39,827 nt of DNA from Fibrobacter succinogenes. Its GTDB lineage: Bacteria; Fibrobacterota; Chitinivibrionia; Chitinivibrionales; Chitinivibrionaceae. Under the pieces are notes generated by a model that did no database searches, was not told where the DNA came from, and saw only the letters and a program-made list of their open reading frames with translations. The translations under genes were made by a program, and so were the position numbers. Positions 7,469 through 14,013 of the stretch are shown piece by piece. The first letter of the stretch is position 1. Each line of letters begins with the position of its first letter. The DNA is taken from positions 1 through 39,827 of the forward strand of contig DYSA01000002.1 of the NCBI GenBank assembly GCA_020726425.1. The letters run 5' to 3'.

Positions 7469-8137
7469 TTATCGATTCCGCAATATCTCCATCAGGGATT
7501 CTCCAAGATCGTTTGATACACCTTTCAAAATGTCCAGTGCTTCAAAATAATCACTTTCATCAAGCGTGATTCTCATGATCATGATTTTTCTGGTCGGTTT
7601 CTCTTCATCAAAGAGGCGTTCAGGCGGTAATTGTCCGCTGCTGAAAGTTCGTTCAACCTCTTCGGGCTGTTCTTTCTGAACTTCTGGTTCAATCGCAACC
7701 GGTTCTTCTGGTTGTTCTTGTTCTGGTTCAACTGAAGCCGGCGTTGCTGGCTCAAAATCATCTTCGGTGAATTCGATCTCTGAACAAAAGTTCACGCCCC
7801 AATGTGCAAGCTCTTCAAGATCGCAAATGGTGTTCAGTTCGTTTAAATCCCAATTACCAAAATTCACATTGTCGATTACAAGGAATCGTTCAACCTCTTT
7901 CGGCGTTAAAGAGTCCGTGCAGATCGCCCAGCCTTCAGGGATTTCTTTGTAACCAAGTTCAACAAGTGCCTTGTATCTCTGGTTCCCGCCAATGATGAAA
8001 CCTTCACCGTTGAAGATGATAGGTCGCAATTTCATCATCTTTGGGAATTCAGTAATACTCTTTTTCAAATTCTCGAATTCGCGATCTGAAATAGTGCGTG
8101 CGTTTCCGGGGCTGATCCTTATTTCATCTATATTCAT
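7469..8137 (-). CDS. ParB/Srx-fold nuclease-domain protein, 222 aa
   Basis: N-terminal ParB-like domain: IRISPGNARTISDREFENLKKSI, then GFIIGGNQRYKALVELG, the family's conserved G-G-N/H-R-x-x-A loop. After residue 110 comes an acidic Pro/Glu-rich linker and a basic C-terminal part. Phage ParB-like proteins beside terminase genes are common, and their roles (DNA binding, CTP hydrolysis, nicking) are unsettled. No ParA is present, so plasmid-like partition is not supported. The ATG at 8137 has AAAAGGAG upstream and is preferred over 8185. Confidence 0.85.
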   Translation of the reverse strand: MNIDEIRISPGNARTISDREFENLKKSITEFPKMMKLRPIIFNGEGFIIGGNQRYKALVELGYKEIPEGWAICTDSLTPKEVERFLVIDNVNFGNWDLNELNTICDLEELAHWGVNFCSEIEFTEDDFEPATPASVEPEQEQPEEPVAIEPEVQKEQPEEVERTFSSGQLPPERLFDEEKPTRKIMIMRITLDESDYFEALDILKGVSNDLGESLMEILRNR

Positions 8138-8138
8138 T

Positions 8139-8462
8139 TCACATTCTCCTTTTGAAATATCGCTCTGCTTTGTCAGGCTTACCACGTAATAGAATCAATT
8201 CAGCAATGTGCTTGCAGCACTCCAAGTGTTTTGAAAATGTTCTTGCGATCCGGTCAAGCTCTTGAACATCTCTTTCCCGCTGAAGCCAAATGATATTTCT
8301 TGGTTTCGTCTTATGGTAATCTCTGTGAAGCGTTGAAGGTAATGCAACGAGGTTTGCAAGTTGGTTGTTCCATCTTCTACCGTCAATATGGTGAACTTGC
8401 CAGCCGGCGGGAATTCTACCGAACCGGCTGGAATACTTCTTTCTGTAACCATAGAAAAACAT
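8139..8462 (-). CDS. HNH homing-type endonuclease, 107 aa
   Basis: HNH motif: WQVHHIDGRRWNN, then LVALPSTLHRDYHK, as in HNH_3-like phage nucleases. The second half is basic and helical. Start chosen at 8462 (MFFYGYRK) because AAAGAGA lies 7 bases upstream and a terminator hairpin lies just before it; a TTG frame to 8552 would read through that hairpin. HNH nucleases beside terminase often assist cos or headful cleavage, but this may also be a mobile HNH gene. Confidence 0.85.
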   Translation of the reverse strand: MFFYGYRKKYSSRFGRIPAGWQVHHIDGRRWNNQLANLVALPSTLHRDYHKTKPRNIIWLQRERDVQELDRIARTFSKHLECCKHIAELILLRGKPDKAERYFKRRM

Positions 8463-8490
8463 GATCGTTCTCTTTCGCTTTAAACTGGAA

Positions 8491-8522
8491 AAACCGCGTG
8501 CAGATTTTACCTGCACCGGTTT
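8491..8522 (-). terminator. Rho-independent terminator before the packaging unit
   Basis: A 12-bp stem with one bulged base (AAACCGGTGCAG / CTGCAC-G-CGGTTT), 7-base loop, and TTTTT on the minus strand. It ends the recombination unit and lies 29 bases upstream of the HNH start. Readthrough or an undetected promoter must supply the packaging genes. A poor TTGAAA/CAATAT pair with a 17-base spacer lies upstream of it. Confidence 0.85.
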
Positions 8523-8548
8523 GATATTGTCTTGAACTAAGCAGCTTT

Positions 8549-8746
8549 TCAAAAGCTATGTTCTTTTGTCTTTGCTGCTTCATTCAAAAGAGTCCATTTT
8601 TCTTCACGAACCTTATGAAGATTTGTTTCCAACTCAGCCATCTTCCTGAACAACTCTTTGATAAACACTTCTCTTTGAACATCGTCTTTGATCTTTGAGT
8701 ATTGTTTTTTCAGGTTGCTTGTATATGGTGCATTCGCCTTACTCAA
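8549..8746 (-). CDS. Small coiled-coil protein, 65 aa, probable TTG start
   Basis: No ATG is near the 5' end. A TTG at 8746 has AAAGG 9 bases upstream and overlaps the previous stop by 8 bases; the TTG at 8770 lacks a good site. Sequence is almost entirely charged helix (LKKQYSKIKDDVQREV, MAELETNLHKVREEKWTLL). No family recognised. Last gene before the terminator at 8491-8522. Confidence 0.6.
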   Translation of the reverse strand: MSKANAPYTSNLKKQYSKIKDDVQREVFIKELFRKMAELETNLHKVREEKWTLLNEAAKTKEHSF

Positions 8747-8924
8747 CTGAATCAGCCTTTGCCAGTTCAAGGGGCAAAACGATTTGTGCAGAACACGGCT
8801 TTGAATTCTCTTCAGTAATGCAGCCGCTTATAGTTCCGATCACCGCCCGGCGAGGGCAACCGGTGCCGTTCATATTGCAGATTGTCAAATAGTTGTCATT
8901 GGGCTTCATTTCAATATTTCCCAT
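8739..8924 (-). CDS. Small Cys-containing protein, 61 aa
   Basis: Four cysteines in the pattern CNMNGTGCPRR...SGC...KPC suggest a small zinc site. Start at 8924 lies 2 bases after the MazG-like gene stop, so translation is probably coupled. Not recognised. Possible roles include nucleic-acid binding, but nothing specific is seen. Confidence 0.65.
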   Translation of the reverse strand: MGNIEMKPNDNYLTICNMNGTGCPRRAVIGTISGCITEENSKPCSAQIVLPLELAKADSVE

Positions 8925-8926
8925 TT

Positions 8927-9508
8927 TCAAAACTCTCTTCCATGTTTAAAAGGTCTTTTTCTGTTGTATCCCATCTTCTCACGAATCACGCCGTAAAAGT
9001 TCACGCCGATCTTTTCAAAGAACACGCCGCACATGATCACGCCGGCAATCAGTGCGTTCTTATCAATTCCATTTCCTGCAGGGTAATAAGGAATTTCGTT
9101 TTCTTCAAATGCCTTTTCGGTTATTGTTGAAAGGAAACTCAAAAACTTGATCGGCGATTCTGGTATTTCATAGAATCTCAATCTTTGCGATCCCATAGGA
9201 ATATATCCAAGTGAGTGAAGAATATCAAAACAGCGAATACAGTAATCAGCTATTTCAACAATCACGCCTTCAGGCTTTCCGGGCTTATCTTCGTTGAAGT
9301 AAGTAGCTGAAATGTTTACACCGTTGCGAAGCTCTTCAAGTGCTTCACTGAGTTCTGAAAGCAAAAGCAATTTCGATTCTTCAACCGGGCGAATTTCGCC
9401 GGCTGCTCTGAATCCGCTGTTGATTGCCGTTTCACCTGCAGCAATTACCATTTCGGCAATACTTCTGCAATCAAAATCGTAATCAACGAATACAATAGGC
9501 TGTTTCAT
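8927..9508 (-). CDS. MazG-like nucleotide pyrophosphohydrolase, 193 aa
   Basis: All-alpha NTP pyrophosphatase signature: LLSELSEALEELRNG (acidic helix 1) and EGVIVEIADYCIRCFDI (EIAD metal-binding helix), ending with a YNRKRPFKHGREF tail that is typical of the MazG-like branch. These enzymes hydrolyse dNTPs or (p)ppGpp-like nucleotides; phage copies may protect the dNTP pool or blunt the stringent response. The N-terminal 45 residues precede the core and are not assigned. Fits a recombination and nucleotide gene cluster. Confidence 0.82.
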   Translation of the reverse strand: MKQPIVFVDYDFDCRSIAEMVIAAGETAINSGFRAAGEIRPVEESKLLLLSELSEALEELRNGVNISATYFNEDKPGKPEGVIVEIADYCIRCFDILHSLGYIPMGSQRLRFYEIPESPIKFLSFLSTITEKAFEENEIPYYPAGNGIDKNALIAGVIMCGVFFEKIGVNFYGVIREKMGYNRKRPFKHGREF

Positions 9509-9517
9509 CGGTTCTCC

Positions 9518-9808
9518 TTAAATAAAACTTGTTTGGGCACTATCTTCTTTTACTGATTCAGGATCAATCTTCAACAGGCCGGCAGCTGCAAACGCAGCTT
9601 TCAAATATGCCTTCTTGAAAATGTCACCTTTCAGTGATTCAATCTTATCCTTTGAACTGAAAATTCTTTCAGCAGTCTTGATCAGGTCTGAACGGTGTCG
9701 GTAAAAATCAGAACTGCCGTTGATTATCGTGTTCTTTATTCCGAGTGATCGCCCCGCCGATTCGCCACGGCGTTCCGCATCTTTGATTTCTTCCTGAGTA
9801 ATGAACAA
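9518..9808 (-). CDS. Hypothetical protein, TTG start or 3' part of a frame-disrupted gene
   Basis: From a TTG with AAAGGGGG upstream, encodes 96 aa, mainly helical (FITQEEIKDAERRGESAGRSLG, KGDIFKKAYLKAAFAAAGLL). The preceding 93 bases carry another frame (see the pseudogene entry) whose N-terminal sequence joins naturally to this one if one G is removed from a GGGGG run at 9814-9818. It is thus either a separate gene or the C-terminal part of a ~126-aa protein. Function unknown. Confidence 0.6.
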   Translation of the reverse strand: MFITQEEIKDAERRGESAGRSLGIKNTIINGSSDFYRHRSDLIKTAERIFSSKDKIESLKGDIFKKAYLKAAFAAAGLLKIDPESVKEDSAQTSFI

Positions 9809-9899
9809 CTGTTCCCCCTTTCGTTCCTGCTTCGGCCTGTTGTGCAGCAAGTAAGGTTTTGCCACATCTCTTTGCAAATATAGTGATTCTCTCAATCAT
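9708..9899 (-). pseudogene. 5' part of a frame-disrupted gene
   Basis: Begins ATG at 9899, just after the stop of the upstream gene, with AAAGGA about 10 bases before. MIERITIFAKRCGKTLL reads like coding sequence, but beyond the GGGGG run (9814-9818) this frame becomes poor (CGTPWRIGG) while the other frame becomes good. Skipping one G gives ...GTKGEQLFITQEE..., a continuous protein. Possible sequencing indel, natural mutation or +1 recoding. Confidence 0.5.
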
Positions 9900-9900
9900 T

Positions 9901-10536
9901 TCAATCAATCCTTTCTGCTCTTTCCATTTGCCACGGTGTCAAAATCAAATGTGTATACTTCCCGTTCTTGTCTCTCTCATGACTTATCAGAAGATAGTTT
10001 TCACCTTCCTTCACTGATACTTCATAGAGTTTACCAGATTCCATCTTTACATTGCAGCCGGCGGGGAAATTGTCAGTTGGTATAAACACAAGATTGAACG
10101 TGAAACTTCCTCCGCCTTCAAGATTGAACGTGCAAGGCAAAACCGTGTTCACATTGCTTGACTTCGGGAACTCTGCAAGTTCAACGTTCCAGCCTAAAAG
10201 CCCGTAATATCCAACTGCAGCTTCACGGTATTCTCTCTTTGTTATTTCGTCAAATCCACACGCTAAAATGTACTGAAAATAGAGAGTTTGAAACCAGTTT
10301 TCAGAAAGACGAAAGTTTTCAACCATTCGTTGACCTGCAGCAAGTGAAATGCTGCGTGCGTGTTTGTCGGTTGCCTTGAACTGATCCATGATTTTGCGGT
10401 GAACGCCTGATCTATTTGCAAGCAGCTGTTCACCAAGTGCCCAATGAACAAAATCGTTGATTACTGATTGAACGCCTATTGCATCGGCACTTTCTCTGAT
10501 CCGGTTCTTGAAGTGATCAGGTTTAAGAAATCCCAT
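9901..10536 (-). CDS. Hypothetical protein, 211 aa
   Basis: Not recognised. N-terminal half is helical (HFKNRIRESADAIGVQSVINDFVHWALG, QRMVENFRLSENWFQTLYFQYILACG). The C-terminal half looks beta-rich, with FNLEGGGSFTFNLVFIP and a short Cys/Pro site. It sits between a DEDDh exonuclease and a disrupted small gene within the recombination unit, and its start overlaps the exonuclease stop by one base. A role in DNA metabolism is only suggested by context. Confidence 0.75.
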   Translation of the reverse strand: MGFLKPDHFKNRIRESADAIGVQSVINDFVHWALGEQLLANRSGVHRKIMDQFKATDKHARSISLAAGQRMVENFRLSENWFQTLYFQYILACGFDEITKREYREAAVGYYGLLGWNVELAEFPKSSNVNTVLPCTFNLEGGGSFTFNLVFIPTDNFPAGCNVKMESGKLYEVSVKEGENYLLISHERDKNGKYTHLILTPWQMERAERID

Positions 10537-11258
10537 TATTTCACTTCCTTTGCAGCACGCATTCTTTCACGTTCAGCACGTGCTTCAAGCTCTGATCTAA
10601 TCGCAATGCCGCAACAATTGCCGCCATTGCGTACAATTTTAAAAATCATACGGTGCATTTCAACGTCAATTCTTGCATCGTGCGCTTCTCCTGATTTGAT
10701 ACCTAATCTTTTCGCAATCATCTCTTCAAGAGTATTTGAAGATCGTGAATTTAAAAGAAGAAAGTTTGCAACAGTTAAAAGTTTGAAGTTTGGCAAAAGG
10801 TGACGAGCTGGTAAACAGAACAATGCAGCGTTTCCGCGTGTATCGTAAATATCTGGATATTTCCAAGTTCCAAGGTACTTTTCTCCGTTACGGTCACACA
10901 TTTGACGCAAGAATAAATCATCAAATCCGGCGTTGAATCCGCTCATTAAAGCCTTGTCTGTTTTGTCGTACTTGCTTATGAATTGACCAAGCCAGCCAAA
11001 AAGATTGAAAAGTGCAACCGATTCTGTTGGTGCAGATTCAATTGTTTCTCTGCTAATTTTGCTTATCGAAAGGGCTTCATCAGTTACAATAACGCCTTTA
11101 TTAGGTTTTACGTATGTGTCAAACCTTCCAACTGTTTCACCATTTAAGTCAAGTGCAGCGGCAATCTGAACAACTCCGTGAATTTTGCTGTCAAGTCCGC
11201 CCGTTTCAAGATCGATGTGAAAAACTTTTTCGTCATAATTAAAATTTTCTTGCATCAT
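10536..11258 (-). CDS. DEDDh 3'-5' exonuclease (DnaQ/RNase T-like), 240 aa
   Basis: Exo I is FHIDLETGG (Asp and Glu ligands, residues 13-21), Exo II is FNAGFDDLFL (about 108-117), Exo III is HDARIDVEMH (His and Asp ligands, about 192-201). This is the DEDDh exonuclease set, acting on single-stranded DNA ends in proofreading or recombination. It is stand-alone with no polymerase domain. C-terminus is a basic charged helix. The start overlaps the upstream stop (ATGATG). Confidence 0.9.
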   Translation of the reverse strand: MMQENFNYDEKVFHIDLETGGLDSKIHGVVQIAAALDLNGETVGRFDTYVKPNKGVIVTDEALSISKISRETIESAPTESVALFNLFGWLGQFISKYDKTDKALMSGFNAGFDDLFLRQMCDRNGEKYLGTWKYPDIYDTRGNAALFCLPARHLLPNFKLLTVANFLLLNSRSSNTLEEMIAKRLGIKSGEAHDARIDVEMHRMIFKIVRNGGNCCGIAIRSELEARAERERMRAAKEVK

Positions 11259-11521
11259 TTAACCTTTGTTTCTTCTTTTATTTCCTGCTTAATGAATTCA
11301 ATTTGCCGCTGATCGCTTGAATCAAGTTCCATCATATTCTTTCCGGGATTCCTCAATTTGAAAATCGAAACCGCTTCAGCGTTTATTGCAGCTCTCTTTG
11401 AAAAATCCCGCCGCTTTGCATTGGGTGCAAGCCACGCCGTGACCTGCACCCGTTCAAGAGGCTGAACAACTGCTTTAATCGTGCTGTCTATACCGAAAAG
11501 CGAAGCTTGTTCAGTTCTCAT
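11255..11521 (-). CDS. Hypothetical basic protein, 88 aa
   Basis: No recognised family. Basic and partly helical (NAKRRDFSKRAAINAEAVSIFK, RQIEFIKQEIKEETK). Lies between the coiled-coil recombination-associated protein and the DEDDh exonuclease, 2 bases after the former's stop, and its own stop overlaps the exonuclease start. Could be a small DNA-binding partner; only location supports this. Confidence 0.7.
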   Translation of the reverse strand: MRTEQASLFGIDSTIKAVVQPLERVQVTAWLAPNAKRRDFSKRAAINAEAVSIFKLRNPGKNMMELDSSDQRQIEFIKQEIKEETKVK

Positions 11522-11523
11522 GA

Positions 11524-12411
11524 TTACCGCTTTGTTCCAACTCTTAAATCTTGACTTGATTCAATAACGATTCCCGGAAATTCTGAAGAACCTTTTGAAG
11601 CCGCTGCAGCTTTGTCAATCATTGAAGTATTGATTTCAAGGTAATGCAGTTGACCAGATTCAAGGCACCAGCGAACAAATTCAGCTTTGTTTTGAACTGC
11701 TGATTTGTACCGCATCACAACTGATTGACCTGCTGCTTTAACAGGTGCAGCAACAAGAACGTTCAGCGGTGCAGCTTCGGCAGCTTGTGCCATCTCTTCA
11801 CGAACTGCAGCAGAGGTTGAAAACTTTTCCGCTGAAACTTCTTTCTTGTCGGCCTGTTTAAGAAGCTTTTCACGCTCTTTTTCGGTTTCGGCCTGTTCAG
11901 CTTCCAATCTCAAGCGTTCCGCCTCTTGCCGCTGCTTCTCTTCCTTCTGGCGTTGAATATCAGCTTGCCGGCGTTGCTCTGCTGCGATCTGATCAGCACG
12001 TTCACGGGCTTTCCGCTCTTCTTCCTTTCGTTTTTCATCTTCGCGGCGTTTATAGTCCAACATTGCACCCTTGAAAGCGTTTTCAACTCTGTTTAATCTT
12101 TCGGTCATTGGCTTGAAGCTTTGGTTGATTCCTGAAACGTAATCATTCAGAGGCTTCACAAGAACCTTTCTTGTATCTTCAGCCATCGAACCAAGGCGTT
12201 TCACGGTTTTGCAAATCTCATTTGAGTTGTGATACTGATCTTCAGTTTCAATGAAAATATCAGCCGGCGAAAGCCCCGGAAGATTTGAAATGAAGTCTTG
12301 AATTGCTGATTCAGCTTCATGAAGTTTCACCGGGAAACTTTCAACTACTAAATCAATTCTTGTTGCCTGTTCTTCAGTTGCCGTTGTTGCTGTTTTATCA
12401 ACTACTGTCAT
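11524..12411 (-). CDS. Coiled-coil recombination-associated protein, 295 aa
   Basis: Middle third is a long charged coiled coil (KRKEEERKARERADQIA..., EAERLRLEAEQAETEKE). A folded N-terminal part (~110 aa) and a C-terminal part (~80 aa, with YKSAVQNKAEFVRWCLE) flank it. Phages with YqaJ exonucleases often encode such a protein in the same operon; no enzyme motif is seen. ATG at 12411 with AAGGGTGG upstream is preferred to GTG at 12420. Could bridge exonuclease and annealing protein, by inference. Confidence 0.75.
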   Translation of the reverse strand: MTVVDKTATTATEEQATRIDLVVESFPVKLHEAESAIQDFISNLPGLSPADIFIETEDQYHNSNEICKTVKRLGSMAEDTRKVLVKPLNDYVSGINQSFKPMTERLNRVENAFKGAMLDYKRREDEKRKEEERKARERADQIAAEQRRQADIQRQKEEKQRQEAERLRLEAEQAETEKEREKLLKQADKKEVSAEKFSTSAAVREEMAQAAEAAPLNVLVAAPVKAAGQSVVMRYKSAVQNKAEFVRWCLESGQLHYLEINTSMIDKAAAASKGSSEFPGIVIESSQDLRVGTKR

Positions 12412-12448
12412 AATATCCACCCTTCAAGGTATTGTTTAAAAAGGAAAA

Positions 12449-12534
12449 TGGTGAACTGAAAGGAATCGAACCTTTGCGTATCTCTTCAGGAATCGAACCA
12501 CGAAGAACGCTCTACCTCTGAGCTACAATTCACC
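12449..12534 (-). tRNA. tRNA-like gene with abnormal anticodon region
   Basis: On the minus strand: acceptor TGAATTG pairs with CAGTTCA, then TA, D-arm GCTC-AGAGGTA-GAGC, a perfect T-arm AAAGG-TTCGATT-CCTTT and a genomic CCA end. The G before the acceptor can pair with C73, a tRNA-His trait, and GTG occurs in the right area, but T33 is missing. The region between D- and T-arms is 33 bases (about 23 in a standard tRNA) and folds as GCGT-TCTTC...GAAGA-GAT-ACGC with a 14-base loop. The T-arm core GGTTCGATTCCT is duplicated inside it. tRNA origin is clear; function doubtful. Confidence 0.6.
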
Positions 12535-12671
12535 ACTTGAAAAAAACAGTTACGTTGTTGCAGTTTTTTACTAAGAATGTCGCTTTCGATCTTCAATTGT
12601 TCAGCAGTCTTTTTCTTGAACTTCTTGAAATCTCTGATCAAAAGAAACATTCTTATTTTTTTCAAGAACAT
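12486..12671 (-). CDS. Possible small basic protein, 61 aa
   Basis: Starts 5 bases after the exonuclease stop, with AGGGTGA very close to the ATG. The first 45 residues are Lys-rich helix (RDFKKFKKKTAEQLKIE). The frame then runs into the tRNA-like element and stops there, so the C-terminus (VERSSWFDS) is tRNA sequence. Either a real gene shortened or extended by tRNA insertion, or chance. Low confidence. Confidence 0.35.
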   Translation of the reverse strand: MFLKKIRMFLLIRDFKKFKKKTAEQLKIESDILSKKLQQRNCFFQVVNCSSEVERSSWFDS

Positions 12672-12676
12672 TCACC

Positions 12677-13633
12677 CTACTTTTTGAAAGTAAAACGCGG
12701 GTAATCTTTGCCCTTTTTCATCACGGTGTTTGAATCAATAATTTCACTCGTTGCACCTGCTGCAAGTGCGACCGATTCCCAATCAGTAGAGGGCTTTTCT
12801 TTCGAGAATACCCAACTAACAGAACCAACAAGTGATTTCACTTTTGAATACCCTGAAGTTTGGCGTAAGATTTCAGCTTTCGCCTGTTCAAAGTCAACTT
12901 CTGCAGTTTTGTAACGTTCATACGCTGAAACTGCAACTTCAAAAAGATCGGCAATTTCACCTTCAAAAGCTGTGTACTCTTCGCCATCTTTTGAAAGTTC
13001 TGCAAGGCGTGCAATTTCGTCTTCGTCCGTTGGCTGTTCAGGTGCAATTCCTTCAATGAATGTTTTGTGGTACCATTCACCAATTGCCATGATCATTTGT
13101 TCTTCTTCGTCCTGTTCGCGGTACATTGTAAACTGCTTGTAAGTGCTGCTTCCAATGAGAACAGCAAAGTGAATTGCAGGGGAATTTCTGAGCCACATAT
13201 ACCAACGGCCTTGCGTTTTGTAGTACGAAGGAATATCAAACTCCCAATCTTCAGCACTGTATTGTGAAGCTGTTTTGATTTCAAGCGTTTCAATCGATTC
13301 AGTTTCATTGCTTGGAGTCATTGAATCAGGGCTGCTGTGTGCCCAATTGTAAAAACCACCTTCATCACCAACACGCTTTTCAACATGGAAAGAAGTTCGA
13401 CCGTTCTTTTCACACCACGCATCAATGATGACCTGTTCTTTTCTCAAGCCCCATTCCATAGCTTCAGTTTGTTCAAAAGGTTCTGAAATGCCTAAATACT
13501 TCGCGTAAACACCCCACGGTGAACTTCCAGCAAACGGCGAAATTCCAAGAATCGGGGCAATGTCAGAACCGCCAATTGTGATCATGTCGCCTTTGCTGTT
13601 TGTTGCAGGCTTCATGTTTTTCAAATCAATCAT
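12677..13633 (-). CDS. YqaJ-like viral recombinase exonuclease, 318 aa
   Basis: 5'-3' double-strand DNA exonuclease of the lambda Exo/YqaJ (PD-(D/E)XK) fold that makes 3' overhangs for strand annealing. GGSDIAPILGISPF is the family's N-terminal motif (residues 21-34). AMEWGLRKEQ is the first conserved helix, then SSPD and LEIKTA supply the D-...-E-x-K metal site, and YYKTQGRWYMW follows. Ends with a helical C-terminus. Start at 13633 (after GAAGGAG) chosen over 13660. First gene of the unit behind promoter-like copy 3. Confidence 0.92.
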   Translation of the reverse strand: MIDLKNMKPATNSKGDMITIGGSDIAPILGISPFAGSSPWGVYAKYLGISEPFEQTEAMEWGLRKEQVIIDAWCEKNGRTSFHVEKRVGDEGGFYNWAHSSPDSMTPSNETESIETLEIKTASQYSAEDWEFDIPSYYKTQGRWYMWLRNSPAIHFAVLIGSSTYKQFTMYREQDEEEQMIMAIGEWYHKTFIEGIAPEQPTDEDEIARLAELSKDGEEYTAFEGEIADLFEVAVSAYERYKTAEVDFEQAKAEILRQTSGYSKVKSLVGSVSWVFSKEKPSTDWESVALAAGATSEIIDSNTVMKKGKDYPRFTFKK

Positions 13634-13664
13634 AAACACTCCTTCAGTAATGCCGTTCATTCGG

Positions 13665-13727
13665 CGTTGTTGCTTACATAGGTTAATATAATATCGTGCA
13701 ATCGTGATTGCATAAGAAAATATAAAA
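13665..13727 (-). promoter_or_regulatory. Two-box promoter-like element, copy 3
   Basis: Same two boxes, 19-base spacer and fixed TTG as the other copies, here upstream of the YqaJ exonuclease. Nearly identical to copy 1 over about 75 bases, including sequence upstream of box 1 (AAAAATAGGAACTTTT). The leader to the ATG is longer than at copies 2 and 4. Confidence 0.8.
13697..13712. promoter_or_regulatory. Operator-like perfect inverted repeat
   Basis: TGCAATC-GT-GATTGCA, 7-bp perfect arms, inside the spacer of promoter-like copy 3. The small HTH gene (13803-13997) ends about 90 bases upstream and is a natural candidate for the protein that binds it, but this is inference. Confidence 0.65.
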
Positions 13728-13743
13728 AGTTCCTATTTTTGCC

Positions 13744-13806
13744 ATAACCGCAGCCGTGGGTGTGATGCATTCTCTTTGGCTCACCACACACCACGGACGG
13801 CGTTAT
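13744..13806 (-). terminator. Long imperfect hairpin, possible terminator of the replication unit
   Basis: Minus strand: ATAAC...CCGTGGTGTG pairs imperfectly with CACACCCACGG...GTTAT, enclosing about 20 bases. It starts at the stop of the HTH gene and is followed by an A/T-rich stretch rather than a clean T run. Placed between two units, so a terminator or processing signal is plausible. Confidence 0.45.
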
Positions 13807-13997
13807 TGTTTTGTTTTCTTTTTCTTCTTTGAAGCCAAAAGAAGCTTTGAAATAGTCGATTCGCTGCCGGCAAAACCGCCGCAAACTAATCTACAAGTAT
13901 TGTAAGGAACACCGGAATTATCTGAAATATCTCTTGCAGTTATTCCGTTCTTTTCCATGCTGGCACGTAGCTTTTTGAGCAATGAAAGCTTCTTCAT
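13803..13997 (-). CDS. Small helix-turn-helix regulator, 64 aa
   Basis: MKKLSLLKKLRASMEKNGI, then TARDISDNSGVPYNTC (helix 2-turn-helix 3 of an XRE/Cro-like fold) and a Lys-rich tail (ASKKKKKTKQ). AAGGT lies 6 bases before ATG at 13997; the longer ORF start is unsupported. The fold is short, about one HTH domain, as in Cro-like phage regulators. No divergent partner repressor exists, so it may time early genes instead of maintaining lysogeny. Confidence 0.7.
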   Translation of the reverse strand: MKKLSLLKKLRASMEKNGITARDISDNSGVPYNTCRLVCGGFAGSESTISKLLLASKKKKKTKQ

Positions 13998-14013
13998 TTT
14001 TACCTTATTTCTA

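Noticed and set aside
13657-13884. 75-aa ORF and the longer ORFs starting in the promoter boxes (e.g. 1840, 17678)
   Set aside because: They share LTYVSNN, which is translated promoter sequence, and the real starts lie after AAGGAG downstream.
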